A stretch of 64,000 nucleotides of DNA from JBBQFI01 sp038321775 (GCA_038321775.1 JBBQFI010000007.1:62001-126000); one strand, 5' to 3'. Positions 1 through 9,803 are shown, counted from the first letter of the stretch. The notes: generated by a model from the sequence alone, not told the origin. Made by a program: numbers and translations.

Positions 1-590
1 ATGTAAGGAATTCGCATCGGTTTCATGTCGAGAGTGGTTGACACATTGCGAAAGACGCCTTCTGCGAGGCGCCGATACGCTTCTTCGGTGCGAACATTTT
101 GTCCTCGATCCAAAGACATAACATAAGTAGCCAGGGGCTTTCGGTTGGTTACCCAGCAGGCGTCCAAGCATACAAATCGCCCACCATCTTTAAGAGCGTG
201 ATGGGCGAAGCTAATGCAATCGGCGGCTTCTGCATCATCCAGATGATGAAGAATACCAAGTCCTATTACGATGTCGGCGTCGCGAAAGCGCGAGTCATTC
301 CACACTACTCTGGTGTCTCCGACGACAAAGGTTCCGCCATCGCCATGTTTGGCCTTAGCTGCTTCAATATAAGCGTCGCTAACATCAAGGCCAAGATAAG
401 TCACACGTGGTAGCCACGGAAGTATTTGTGCCGGACCACAACCTATATCGATGACCTTGTCACCGCCTGTAGGGCGAACATGCTCGCGGATGAACCGCCG
501 CCGTAGGGCGTTGCCACCTATGGCGTCCTGGAACAGGTTATAGACGGCCGGTAGCTTTAACCACCGATGTAAGCCGGAGTCAGTTTGCAT
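1..590 (-). CDS. Class I SAM-dependent methyltransferase (3' end cut by window edge)
   Basis: The gene starts with ATG at 588-590 and reads leftward without a stop for 196 codons, so its C-terminus lies outside the window. The product shows a Rossmann methyltransferase core. Motif I reads VIDIGCGPAQIL near residue 46, an acidic strand end (YLGLDVSD) follows about 20 residues later, and a motif-IV-like IVIGLGILHHLDD lies near residue 95. The next segment, LKDGGRFVCLDACW, matches the post-IV strand of Methyltransf_11/25 proteins. The acceptor cannot be told from the sequence. The nearby glycan genes suggest a small-molecule, lipid or sugar target, but that is inference. About 130 bases of intergenic DNA separate it from the next gene on the same strand. 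Confidence 0.8.
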   Translation of the reverse strand, partial: MQTDSGLHRWLKLPAVYNLFQDAIGGNALRRRFIREHVRPTGGDKVIDIGCGPAQILPWLPRVTYLGLDVSDAYIEAAKAKHGDGGTFVVGDTRVVWNDSRFRDADIVIGLGILHHLDDAEAADCISFAHHALKDGGRFVCLDACWVTNRKPLATYVMSLDRGQNVRTEEAYRRLAEGVFRNVSTTLDMKPMRIPY

Positions 591-720
591 TTCGAAATTT
601 CGATCTATAACACTCTAGCTCTCGTCGGCGAGTAGCCAAGTGCTACAATGGTTATGCCATGACCCCACCGCCATTCACGCAGTAGCTCGATGTTGACTTA
701 CCGTGGCTGGCGTGGGCTTC

Positions 721-3258
721 TCAATAATTTCTAATGCTCCAAGTGGGCGATACTTTCTGCAAATTAACCGTCACGGCATGGAGAGTTCCATTCATGATCC
801 AGAGCTGGCGTGCGCCTGAGGTGTTCTGGAAGATAATATCGGGTTTCCCATCGCCATTAAAGTCCCCTGAACCCGCAATTTTCCAAGAGGTGGCAACAGT
901 CCCCAAATTTACAGTGCGAAGTAGCGAGGTGCCACTCATCAACCAGATCTGGATAGCGCCGGAAGTATTTTGCAGAACGATGTCGGTCTTACCATCTCCG
1001 TTGAAATCGCCGGAGGCTACGAACTTCCATGATGGTGGAGCGAAAGGCAGACCCCGACTCGCGCTGAACACAGTGCCATTCATTAACCAGACGCCGCGTG
1101 CTCCGGACGTATGCTGTAAGAGAATGTCCGGTTTCCCATCGCCGTTGAAATCGCCCGCTCCCGCGAAATTCCACGCGGGCGTGAGCGTGCCAAGGTGAAC
1201 CGAACGGACAAACGTTCCTCCGCGCATTAACCAAATGTAGCGGCCGCCTGCGGTGTTTTGCCAAAGGATGTCTGAATAGCCATCGCGATCGAAATCCCCT
1301 ACGCCCACGATATTCCACGCGGTCGAAATCTGTCCCAGGCTTACGGCGCTGCCATAAGTGTAGCCGTTAAGAAACCAGAGGCTTCGCGCCCCGGAAGTAT
1401 GTTGCCAAATAAGTTCCGATCGGCCGTTGAAGTTAAAGTCGCCTTTGCTGGAGGCGAAATCGAGCGCAGCTAACGCCATGATAATTCCGAAACCGGAATC
1501 GCGGTCGAACCCTGCTGCTTCGATGCCGAGACAAGAGTGGTTTAGCGCGGCGCGCACCTTGGCAGCGCTAAGGCCCGGACGGAACGACAGAATCTGCGCC
1601 GCAATCGCGCCGGCGTGAGGTGCTGCTGCACTTGTCCCGAAGAACGGGTTCAGTCCCGATGTAGTTGGCAACGAGGTTTTCACCCCGGAGGCCGCAGTGA
1701 TATCGGGCTTCAGCAACAAGAGCCCGCCAGTGGATGAGAAGTTGCCCGGTGTGATGGCACTACCGTTGGGGAAAAAGAACATTCGTCGCGGACCATCGGA
1801 ACTCTCCGTGATTACGGGATTAGCAGTGCCACCGGTAAATGGGGTGGTACGATTCGCGGCTGAAGTCTCGGCCACGGAGAAGGCGTTAGGCGCGCCTGAA
1901 GCGTTGTGGCCGCGTACGCAGCCCGCTGTACTTATACTTAGGTGGCAACGTCCCGTATCAAGATGAAGGAATCGTCCCGCGCCGGAAAACTTAACGACAA
2001 GGATGCGCTCGCCGACATTGAGGGTATTGACGCTCTCATACGGGTCTTGAGATCCGTTCTGCGTATCAAGCGAACTGCGCAATACGTTGCCTGCGTTGTC
2101 CAGGACGAAGAGATCGTAGTCATTGAAGGAACCTCCGAGCGGATCAGCCCAGAAAAGGTCGGCGCGGGCCTGGTTGGTCGAGGTTACGTTCGTCGTGAGC
2201 GATGTTGTGCTGAAAGCGTGATAACGAGAGCCCGCCCCATCGTAGAATGATGCATCGCCTCCATCGACAAAATCACCTTCCCAAGTGCTCGAGGTTCCAT
2301 CGTTCTTGTTTCCGGAGTTGCGAGCGCTCGAAAAGAAGAGCACGCCCTGAGCGGAAACATCGTTAACGGCCTGGGCAATCACACCGTCTTGAAATGGAGG
2401 CTCATCGAAGTCTGTCACGTCATCGATGATCACTTTGCAACCCGCGGCCGCCAGATTACGAATATTCTGCGCAAAGCTCGCAGCACTGCCGAAACCAGTG
2501 GCGAAATAAAGTTGCGCGGACGGCGCAAGATCGTGAACGATCTCAAGCATGGCCAAACCCTCGGCTTCACCAGTGCCTGCCTGACCTGGTAAAATGGTTA
2601 CCGTTCCAATATTTCCGGTCGCGCGCGAGTGTGCTAAAGCGCTGTGACCGTCGTCGAGACTATCGGAAAGCACCGCAACCTTGATCCCGAATCCAGCCGC
2701 ACCGTAAAGGCGCGCGAGATTCGAACGATGCGATACATCGCCCTCCGAGTTGATGGTTCCCGTGTTGGTAACGGCTCCAACTGCCGGCCGAATAAATTTA
2801 ATTTCTTCGCGAGAGGCAAGGGGTTCGACTTGGTCGAGAGGAAGGATTGCGCGGATAGAATGATATTCCGGAAAATTCTCCAGGATCTCTCCGCCAGCAG
2901 CTGCAATCGCAGCGAGCAGTTCATCAGTGACCGTCGCGTTGATATCAACCTTGACCCGGTTTTCGCGTCCGGCCGGTTCAAACTTTACGGCGGCGTGCAG
3001 TTTAGGAACGCGATTGTTGATAAAACCCGCCCGGCGTTCTTTCGCCGCAAATAACAGCTGTGTATTTATCTTTTGCTGCGTAGGAGTTCGTGCAGCCTTT
3101 TCCTGAAACAATGCAGCGATTTGCCTCCGCGTGTGATCGGTAACCTGGGTGGCGACTTGAGCAGTGCCGCGCGTCGGCAGCACAAAAGCAAGGAGCAGTA
3201 TCGCCGACCATGTCCAGGCGAGACGGATGTTAAGCGAAATAGACGAATTGTTTTTCAT
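721..3258 (-). CDS. Exported subtilase-like protein with VCBS/FG-GAP repeats
   Basis: The product is a large secreted protein. I chose the ATG at 3258 because it opens a clean signal peptide: KNN and one Arg, a hydrophobic run (SAILLLAFVLP), then TRGTAQ. An in-frame ATG at 3285 and a GTG at 3297 are alternatives. The middle part is subtilase-like: GIKVAVLSDSLDDG carries the Asp, SSARNSGN the oxyanion Asn, and GTSAAAPHAGAIAA the Ser. Where subtilases have HGT..VAG the sequence reads EGLAMLEIVHDLAPSA, so Glu appears to replace the catalytic His. From about residue 605 onward there are five repeats of about 46 residues containing GDFNGDGKPDI-type calcium-binding loops, followed by WxMNG. This matches VCBS/FG-GAP propeller blades. 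Its partner or substrate is unknown. Confidence 0.8.
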   Translation of the reverse strand: MKNNSSISLNIRLAWTWSAILLLAFVLPTRGTAQVATQVTDHTRRQIAALFQEKAARTPTQQKINTQLLFAAKERRAGFINNRVPKLHAAVKFEPAGRENRVKVDINATVTDELLAAIAAAGGEILENFPEYHSIRAILPLDQVEPLASREEIKFIRPAVGAVTNTGTINSEGDVSHRSNLARLYGAAGFGIKVAVLSDSLDDGHSALAHSRATGNIGTVTILPGQAGTGEAEGLAMLEIVHDLAPSAQLYFATGFGSAASFAQNIRNLAAAGCKVIIDDVTDFDEPPFQDGVIAQAVNDVSAQGVLFFSSARNSGNKNDGTSSTWEGDFVDGGDASFYDGAGSRYHAFSTTSLTTNVTSTNQARADLFWADPLGGSFNDYDLFVLDNAGNVLRSSLDTQNGSQDPYESVNTLNVGERILVVKFSGAGRFLHLDTGRCHLSISTAGCVRGHNASGAPNAFSVAETSAANRTTPFTGGTANPVITESSDGPRRMFFFPNGSAITPGNFSSTGGLLLLKPDITAASGVKTSLPTTSGLNPFFGTSAAAPHAGAIAAQILSFRPGLSAAKVRAALNHSCLGIEAAGFDRDSGFGIIMALAALDFASSKGDFNFNGRSELIWQHTSGARSLWFLNGYTYGSAVSLGQISTAWNIVGVGDFDRDGYSDILWQNTAGGRYIWLMRGGTFVRSVHLGTLTPAWNFAGAGDFNGDGKPDILLQHTSGARGVWLMNGTVFSASRGLPFAPPSWKFVASGDFNGDGKTDIVLQNTSGAIQIWLMSGTSLLRTVNLGTVATSWKIAGSGDFNGDGKPDIIFQNTSGARQLWIMNGTLHAVTVNLQKVSPTWSIRNY

Positions 3259-3432
3259 AAGCCAGCGGGTTCCCTGAGAATTCATTAAACCGTGCACGTC
3301 CCGACTTGGAAACGTGAAAACGCGCAGAACTGCAAATCATTCGGAGTTATTCAGAGTCCGATTGAACCAAATTTTTCCTCACAATGCAAATAAAATCAGC
3401 CGCGCTGCCAATAACTCCTCGCTCGGTCGATC

Positions 3433-4197
3433 CTAACTACTCAACCGCCCGACAGCGAGCAAAGAGCTACCGACAGGCATTGGGAACGGCATGCTCGTTT
3501 CTACGCGCTGCAAGGTTCGAAAAAATCCGTGCACGAGCGCGTTCTGCTCGGCAAAGCCCCTTTGGATTGTGCGTTCGCGCGGGACAAAGTGAAGCACGAG
3601 TTTTCGCGCGAACAAGATCGGCGCCATCAAAAATCCCCACGAGACAATGCTCAGTGGTTTCACCTTCGTTTTTTCAAAAAGCGACTCGATGTCCGCGGCG
3701 TTGTAGCGGCGTTTGTGTCCGGCGACCTCATCATACTTTCCGTAGAAAGCCATATGTGCCGGGACATTGATAGCTACAAGGCCGCCGGGCTTCAGATGAT
3801 CAAGCGATGTTTTTAGAAAAGCGACGTCGTCATCGATGTGCTCGATTACATCCAAGAGGAGGACAAGATCGTATTTGTGTAGCATCGCGGGATCCCGGTC
3901 GAAAATGTTGTAGACGAGAAGGCGTCCCTTTCCGCTCTTCGCCATTTCGAGAGCCCGTTGGTTCAGGTCGCAGCCGTCGACAGGAATATTGAGATCGCGT
4001 TCCACCATTTCCCGCACGACACCATGGCCGCAGCCAATTTCGAGTGCGTTTTGAACGGAAGCATGCGCGCGTTTGAGTTCCCGGAGCAAAACATGATGAC
4101 GCCACTGCATCCAAAAATGATCGGCGCGAGCGAACTCAAACCATTCATCCGCCATGGAAACGGATGTCGCCGGCGAAAGAAATTCAATCCCACTCAT
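3433..4197 (-). CDS. Class I SAM-dependent methyltransferase (UbiG/Methyltransf_23-like)
   Basis: This 254-residue protein has motif I ALEIGCGHGVV near residue 52, an acidic post-I strand (VDGCDLNQRAL), a motif IV of YDLVLLLDVIEHIDDD and a post-IV LKPGGLVAINVPAH. These are the hallmarks of UbiG-like methyltransferases. It is the last gene of the ridA-pyrE-glycosyltransferase operon, and its ATG overlaps the stop of the upstream glycosyltransferase by four bases, so the two are probably translationally coupled. Such pairs often modify polyprenyl-linked sugars or lipid tails. That role is inferred from context only, and the acceptor is unknown. Confidence 0.85.
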   Translation of the reverse strand: MSGIEFLSPATSVSMADEWFEFARADHFWMQWRHHVLLRELKRAHASVQNALEIGCGHGVVREMVERDLNIPVDGCDLNQRALEMAKSGKGRLLVYNIFDRDPAMLHKYDLVLLLDVIEHIDDDVAFLKTSLDHLKPGGLVAINVPAHMAFYGKYDEVAGHKRRYNAADIESLFEKTKVKPLSIVSWGFLMAPILFARKLVLHFVPRERTIQRGFAEQNALVHGFFRTLQRVETSMPFPMPVGSSLLAVGRLSS

Positions 4198-5147
4198 TCA
4201 CGATGGGACTGTTCGAGATTAACGGTGCGTTCGATCACGTAGGAAGGGCGCGCTTTCACTTCCATAAACATCTGTCCGATGTATTCACCGAGAATTCCAA
4301 GGTAGAGAAAGACGAGACCGTTGGAAAACAGAAGGACGACGACCAAGGTCGTAAAACCGGGAGCAGCAATGTGCGCATTCGTGAACAGCGCGAGCGCGAC
4401 GTAACCCAAAGCGCCGACGACTGCGAGAAAACATAGCAGGGCGCCACAGATAAAACCGACACGCAATGGTTTGGTGGAGAAGGATGTCAGGCCCGATGTC
4501 GCTAACTTAATAAGTCCCATGGGTGAGTATTGGGGATCGCCCGCGGCACGCGCGGCGCGCGAAATAGGGAAAGCCTTGCTCGGCAGCCCAAGCCAGGCGC
4601 GCAAGCCTCGAACGAAGCGCAATTTTTCCGGAAGTCCCAGTAACAATTTCACCGCGCGCCGGGTCATTACGCAAAAATCGCCGCTATCCAAATCGACCGG
4701 TGTGTCGGCAAGGAACGCAAAGAGACGGTAGAAGAGATGATAGAACAAACGCTTCATCTTGCCTTCGCGCCGGCTTTGACGCACCGCGTAGACTACTTCA
4801 AGTCGTTCTGCTCGCAGCATGCGATACATCTCCAACAATGCTTCAGGTTCGTCTTGCAGATCCGCATCCATGATTCCGACGTAATCTCCGGTCGTTAGGG
4901 ATAAGCCGGCTGAAAGCGCATATTGGTGTCCGAAGTTTCGCGTCAACACCACGAGCTTCACGGCCGGATCAGATTGCGCCCAGCTTTCAATCAGTGAAGT
5001 GCTTTCATCAGTCGAGCCATCGCTTACAAAAACCAACTCCCATGAAACAGGGCGATCGGTCATTTTCTCCAAGCGTTCGCGCAGAAGCGGCAACACTTTC
5101 GCTTCGTTCAGAAACGGGATGACTATGCTTAGCTCCGGTTGGTTCAT
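4194..5147 (-). CDS. Family 2 glycosyltransferase, DPM1/GtrB-like, membrane-anchored
   Basis: This 317-residue protein begins with the GT-A fold strand LSIVIPFLNEA. It continues with VFVSDGSTDES (nucleotide binding) and VGIMDADLQDEPE, whose DxD carries the metal ligands. The DADLQDPP-type motif is typical of dolichyl/undecaprenyl-phosphate glycosyltransferases such as DPM1, GtrB and ArnC. Two C-terminal membrane helices (about residues 232-256 and 268-290) match the GtrB layout. The expected reaction is transfer of a sugar from a nucleotide donor to a polyprenyl phosphate at the cytoplasmic membrane. It sits 24 bases after the upstream methyltransferase and overlaps the next one by four bases. 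Confidence 0.88.
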   Translation of the reverse strand: MNQPELSIVIPFLNEAKVLPLLRERLEKMTDRPVSWELVFVSDGSTDESTSLIESWAQSDPAVKLVVLTRNFGHQYALSAGLSLTTGDYVGIMDADLQDEPEALLEMYRMLRAERLEVVYAVRQSRREGKMKRLFYHLFYRLFAFLADTPVDLDSGDFCVMTRRAVKLLLGLPEKLRFVRGLRAWLGLPSKAFPISRAARAAGDPQYSPMGLIKLATSGLTSFSTKPLRVGFICGALLCFLAVVGALGYVALALFTNAHIAAPGFTTLVVVLLFSNGLVFLYLGILGEYIGQMFMEVKARPSYVIERTVNLEQSHRE

Positions 5148-5171
5148 GCGATCAGATAGACGCTGGCATCG

Positions 5172-6434
5172 TCAGGATGTTTTTCGCCGCATCCAAAAAC
5201 TGCCGCCGCCCCACCAGGGCGAAGTCGGGAAAGTAACTTTAAAATCTTCAAGACAACGATCCGCCAGATAGCTGTTACAAAGCAAAACTTCAAACGTAGA
5301 ATTAAAGGCGAGAAAGGTTTGCAGGAGATATTGCTCACACCAGAAACGACACTCGTCCATCACCCAATCGCGCCGGTAATCGTGCGGGAAAAGAATGTCG
5401 TGCACGTGCACGATGACGCCAGGATTCAAACGCGGCAGTACTTCGAGGAAAAGGTAGTTCACATCTCCGCCGATCTTCACGGTGTGAGAGCTATCGATGA
5501 AAAGAATGTCTCCCGATTGAAGCTGAGAAAAGAAATCCAGATCTACGTCCTGAACTCTTTTCTCGATCAAGGAACGCAAACCGGGAAATCCATTGGCAAA
5601 GAAATCGAGAGGGAACGGCTCGATGCAAATAAGAGGTGTGTTTCCGTTTTTTGCTGCGGCCTGTCCGGAGACTAACGAGGAATAACCGCTGCCGACTTCG
5701 ATGATGAGATTTGGTTTATAATGCCGGACCATGCAATAGGCCACAAGGGCGTCAGTCCCGCCAAAGCGGCCGTTATCAAAATAAAATTGCGCAGGATCCC
5801 CGCTCGAGGCGCGTGGAAATTGTTCGTACTCCTCGTGAAATTTCGGGAAACAGTTTCGCAGTAAGTCCAGCTGCGTCGCATCATTCATGTCGATTCCACT
5901 TAGCTCGCTTCGCTTTTCCCAAAGCGATTCGGGCAACGTGCGCGTGTCGGGGATCGGTTGATAAAAATGGACCGGAGTAATGTGAACGCCCTGTTCCTGC
6001 CAGAGTCGAAAGAACTCAGGGTAACGGGCATTGTTCACGCATCGTGGCGCGACTTTCGCAACAAATTGTGCAAGTTCTCCGAGATCGATATTTCCCTTGG
6101 AGATTTCCTCTGCTGCCTGACTCAAAATACCTTCAACAGAGCCATCAGAGCGACGAACAGAGACGCGATCGAGACATTTCTTCGGCTCGGAAGATCCGTA
6201 GAGATCGAAGCGATAAGTCCGCGATCCCTCTATCCACGAAACTTCGACCGATCCGCCATGTCCGCGCGTTACCAGCTTGTCGCCCTCCTCGTCAGTAAAG
6301 ACGCGAACTTCGCCGCCTAACGGATCATTCGTTTCCCAAATGAGTCTGGTGTGCGATCCGCTCATCAACGGAACCGGATTAGGCTGCGCCGTAATTTTCC
6401 CGCTGATGAGCGGTAATGTAGCTGCTTTACTCAC
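5172..6434 (-). CDS. SAM methyltransferase (Methyltransf_24-like) with N-terminal extension
   Basis: The first about 130 residues form a beta-rich region that I cannot assign. It contains TRLIWETNDPLGGEVRVFTD and SWIEGSRTYRFDLY. Residues 230-400 form a methyltransferase domain: LIIEVGSGYSSLVSGQAA is motif I, LICIEPFPLDFF the acidic post-I strand, and DILFIDSSHTVKIGGDV the motif IV region with a D-S-S-H signature typical of Methyltransf_24. PGVIVHVHDIL follows. The ATG overlaps the stop of the upstream three-domain glycosyltransferase gene by four bases, so both are probably expressed together. Sugar O-methylation is plausible from the neighbourhood but not shown by the sequence. Confidence 0.78.
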   Translation of the reverse strand: MSKAATLPLISGKITAQPNPVPLMSGSHTRLIWETNDPLGGEVRVFTDEEGDKLVTRGHGGSVEVSWIEGSRTYRFDLYGSSEPKKCLDRVSVRRSDGSVEGILSQAAEEISKGNIDLGELAQFVAKVAPRCVNNARYPEFFRLWQEQGVHITPVHFYQPIPDTRTLPESLWEKRSELSGIDMNDATQLDLLRNCFPKFHEEYEQFPRASSGDPAQFYFDNGRFGGTDALVAYCMVRHYKPNLIIEVGSGYSSLVSGQAAAKNGNTPLICIEPFPLDFFANGFPGLRSLIEKRVQDVDLDFFSQLQSGDILFIDSSHTVKIGGDVNYLFLEVLPRLNPGVIVHVHDILFPHDYRRDWVMDECRFWCEQYLLQTFLAFNSTFEVLLCNSYLADRCLEDFKVTFPTSPWWGGGSFWMRRKTS

Positions 6435-9400
6435 CGAGCGAGATGGTGATGAAGTGCGCTCGCTTCGGCGTCAACCGATGCGAGGTCTTCGTTAGCAACT
6501 GGCACGTCATTTCCTTCAAAGTGACTATCGCTAAACAGGCGCGACAATTGTTTCGTTGCAGTTTCGGCCGAGTAGGTCGCTCTGGTTTTATTGACGCCGT
6601 TTTTCGAAACCCGCTCCCAAAGTTCCTCGGACTCGTACAGTTCGATCATAGCCTCCGCAAAATTTTCCGGGCTGTCGGCAATAAGAATGTCCTCTCGATT
6701 CGTTAGGTTCATTCCTTCCACTGCGACTGTTGTTCCTACGACCGGCACTCCCAAGCCCATACTCTGATTGATCTTGCCTTTCACACCTGCGCCGTAACGC
6801 AACGGCGCGATGGAAAGTTTCACGGTGTCGAAATACGGTCGGACATCCGGTTGCAATCCCGTGATGATCACCTTCTCACTTGCCAGCGCGATCACTGCCG
6901 GAGGCGCCTTGTCGCCAATGATGTAGAAGTTCGGTCCGTCCAGGCGCGCTTGCACCATTGGATAAATTTCGTTCATAAAAAAAAGTACGGCATCGACATT
7001 GGGCGTGTGCTGGAATCCACCAATGAAAAGAAAATCGCGTCGCAGTGAAAACGGCGTGACCGATCCCGGCGCTTCCACAATGTTTGAAACGACTTCGATC
7101 GCGCTTTGCGGTCGCTGAGCACGAAGCAGATCTCGTTCGCATTCGCTTACAACCCAGGTCTCATTGGCTTTGTCGATCAGTTCGTATTCGCGAGTTTCAC
7201 GATCGCGCGCAGTTTCTCGAATGACTGCGTCTTGCGTGATTTCAGCTTCGCGATTTTCGCGCACGAAGTGCAAATCAACTGTATCAAAAATCACGCGGCT
7301 TTGAGGTGCATGCAGACGAACCTCATCCATGTGCTTCACTGCAAAATCGCACCGACTTAGAATCACCGCATCGAACTTCTCTCCGTGCTCTTCGAGATAA
7401 CTTCGGATGTTTTTGATATGCGGATAACAAAGCACTTCGGTCCCGCGTTTTCTCAATTCGTCGGCATAGGGAGCGATGTCTGCGACGTTATCGGGGAGAA
7501 AAGTAACGCGATGACCAAGCCGATGAAGAATGTTTAGGATTTGCGACATGCGCAACGAACCGGAGTCGCGGTCGGGCATGGGAAGATGATGATCGATGAC
7601 AAGAATTCGCTTCTGGCCAGGCTTCAGCCGCTCGTAAGAAACAATGTCACCATTAGCTGGTTTCTCTGCGAGTTCCTTCGCCCACGAATCTGTAAACGTG
7701 GCGCGATTAATTTCCTGATATTTTTTCGCGCCGGCGGAAATGTCGGTTCCTCCTGTCACTCCTTCGTAATGGATTACTTCACTCGTCGGCTGATAAAACA
7801 CTTTGTAACCAAGCCGACGAACCTTAAACGCCAGATCAGTGTCTTCGTAGTAAGCCGGCGTATATTTGGAATCGAAACCTCCGAGACTTTCGAAAAGCGA
7901 TTTCGGGATCATCAGGCACGCTCCCGAGCAGTAATCGACTTCGCGCAAAAAATTGTATTCAGGTTTTTCCGTGTCGCCGAATTTTCCGCGATTCCACCCG
8001 GAACCATCGCGCCAGATGATTCCACCTGCTTCCTGCAAGCGGCCGTCCGGATAGATCAATTTGGAGCCAACTAGCCCAGCGCGCGGTTCGAACGAAAAAG
8101 TGTCGAGTAATGATCGCAACCATCCGGCAGTCACAGTCGTATCGTTATTCAAGAAGAGGAGATAACTGCCGCGCGCCTTTTGCGCGCCGTAGTTGCACGA
8201 TGCGATAAAGCCAATGTTTTTTTCGTTAGGTAGATAGGTAACGCCCGGAAGCTGGGAAATCGCTTTCGGAGTCGCATCGGTTGAGCCATCATCGACGACG
8301 ATCACTTCAAAACGTTCGCTTCCCTGATGTTCCTGGATTGAAGCCAGACATGCTTCGGTAAAACGCACTTGATTGTAGACGGGAATAATGATGGAGACAT
8401 CAACCTGGTCGTGAGCTGGGAACTCGATGGGCCGCATCGGCGGGCGCGGTTCAAAAACATGCGAGGACGCCGGCGCAGTAAAAGCAGTCGCGGTAGAAGA
8501 ATAGCGTTGAATGGCGCTGTCTAACTCTGCGATTTCGGGATGGGCTGCCCGCCATTGCGAGTAATGCGAAACTGTTTTTTCCAGGTGTCCGTATCCTTGG
8601 AACAGTTTGCCGGAAAGTTTTGCTTTGAGAGCAGAGATTGGGTTCGCCATCTTCCAACGACGGGAAGACCGCAATCGCATGGTCGCATCCTGGAATTCAT
8701 CGAGCAGGCGCGAAAGCCTTTTCGTTATATGTAATTGTCGCCGCAGATTAATGAGCAGTTCCGTGACATGCGATTCGCTTTCGGCCAGCGCGATGCTTTT
8801 ATGACGGAGCATGTCGTTCGTTTGCATGAAACGCTCTCGCACGAAAGTCAGGTCACGGCTGAGTCCACTGACTTCATTCTTTAAGTGAAGGTTTGTTCCT
8901 CTTAGCTCGGCCAACTCACGTCGAATTGGCTCGAGGTCGGGCACGGAAACATCCAGACGACTGGCAGCGCCGGGAAGCATGTCGACGGTTGACGATGTAG
9001 TTTCGTCGGAAAGCAATTGTGATCGAGACGCGCGCATTGCTTCTTCAGGGCGACCGGCCTCCACACTTAGTTCCCGGTAAAGATCGAGCAGCGCCGGAGA
9101 AATTCGCGCTTCGATCAGTTGATCAGTCGTGAACTGGGTGTGTCGTTTTCCCGAAGTGATCAGAGCTGCAACCTTACGTGTGTCGGTTAAAGGCAAACCG
9201 ACGAATTGCGCGATTCGCCGCAACTCTTCTTCCGAGTTTTCAAAAAACGCATCGTAATGCGTGATTAGGCGCTCTTCAGGGCGCGTCCATTGCAGAACTC
9301 GCCGGTTATAAATTTCCCAAAGCCGCAAACCGAACGCATACGATGTGCGATTGCGACTGCGCATTGAGTAGGCGACTTCGAGCGGATTGCGCACGACGAT

Positions 9401-9802
9401 CAAGACTTTCAATCGCGGAATCAGCTCGCGCCAAAAAGGAAGCGTCAGGTTGTTGCGCGGGTCTTTCCAGCCCCAGTGTTTACCAGCTCCGAATTCCTGA
9501 ACAAGCTCGCGCGCTTTTGTGCGCGGAATGTCGAGATCAGCGCCGGTCATTTTTTCACTCGCCGCTGGAGGTAAATCCCACGCACCGCCTAACGAGTTCA
9601 AAATTTCGTCATTGATCGCAACGAAGCGCAGATTTTCCCAAAAACCGTCGGGGTTATCCGCTTGTGGCGGCATTAAATCGGATTCAGGACCCAGGAAAAG
9701 ACCGCAGTGGTGAAGCAGCCTTGTCACCATCGATGTGCCGGAACGATGGGCGCCGGCAATGCAAAGCGCGGTTTCGATTCCTTCTGTGGGCGAGCGGGAC
9801 AT
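6431..9802 (-). CDS. Three-domain protein: sulfotransferase - GT2 - GT4
   Basis: The start is the ATG at 9802, one base after the pyrE stop. A longer frame would run into pyrE. The 1123 residues hold three enzyme-like modules. Residues 10-260 are a sulfotransferase, with CIAGAHRSGTSMVTRL as the PAPS 5'-phosphosulfate loop and VLIVVRNPLEVAYSMRSRN as the 3'-phosphate motif. Residues 290-380 are a coiled coil. Residues 467-715 are a family 2 glycosyltransferase, with VSIIIPVYNQ, VVDDGSTDA, FLNNDTTV and the ED motif YYEDTDLAFKVRR. Residues 745-1090 resemble a family 4 glycosyltransferase, with FIGGFQHTPNVDAV and APLRYGAGVKGKINQSMGLG. The fusion suggests one polypeptide that builds and sulfates a surface glycan, but the order of reactions is inferred. 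Confidence 0.87.
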   Translation of the reverse strand: MSRSPTEGIETALCIAGAHRSGTSMVTRLLHHCGLFLGPESDLMPPQADNPDGFWENLRFVAINDEILNSLGGAWDLPPAASEKMTGADLDIPRTKARELVQEFGAGKHWGWKDPRNNLTLPFWRELIPRLKVLIVVRNPLEVAYSMRSRNRTSYAFGLRLWEIYNRRVLQWTRPEERLITHYDAFFENSEEELRRIAQFVGLPLTDTRKVAALITSGKRHTQFTTDQLIEARISPALLDLYRELSVEAGRPEEAMRASRSQLLSDETTSSTVDMLPGAASRLDVSVPDLEPIRRELAELRGTNLHLKNEVSGLSRDLTFVRERFMQTNDMLRHKSIALAESESHVTELLINLRRQLHITKRLSRLLDEFQDATMRLRSSRRWKMANPISALKAKLSGKLFQGYGHLEKTVSHYSQWRAAHPEIAELDSAIQRYSSTATAFTAPASSHVFEPRPPMRPIEFPAHDQVDVSIIIPVYNQVRFTEACLASIQEHQGSERFEVIVVDDGSTDATPKAISQLPGVTYLPNEKNIGFIASCNYGAQKARGSYLLFLNNDTTVTAGWLRSLLDTFSFEPRAGLVGSKLIYPDGRLQEAGGIIWRDGSGWNRGKFGDTEKPEYNFLREVDYCSGACLMIPKSLFESLGGFDSKYTPAYYEDTDLAFKVRRLGYKVFYQPTSEVIHYEGVTGGTDISAGAKKYQEINRATFTDSWAKELAEKPANGDIVSYERLKPGQKRILVIDHHLPMPDRDSGSLRMSQILNILHRLGHRVTFLPDNVADIAPYADELRKRGTEVLCYPHIKNIRSYLEEHGEKFDAVILSRCDFAVKHMDEVRLHAPQSRVIFDTVDLHFVRENREAEITQDAVIRETARDRETREYELIDKANETWVVSECERDLLRAQRPQSAIEVVSNIVEAPGSVTPFSLRRDFLFIGGFQHTPNVDAVLFFMNEIYPMVQARLDGPNFYIIGDKAPPAVIALASEKVIITGLQPDVRPYFDTVKLSIAPLRYGAGVKGKINQSMGLGVPVVGTTVAVEGMNLTNREDILIADSPENFAEAMIELYESEELWERVSKNGVNKTRATYSAETATKQLSRLFSDSHFEGNDVPVANEDLASVDAEASALHHHLAR

Positions 9803-9803
9803 T

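Noticed and set aside
99..413. Plus-strand open frame of 104 codons at the left end
   Set aside because: It lies antisense to a frame with clear methyltransferase motifs that is open across the window edge, and its own protein looks random.
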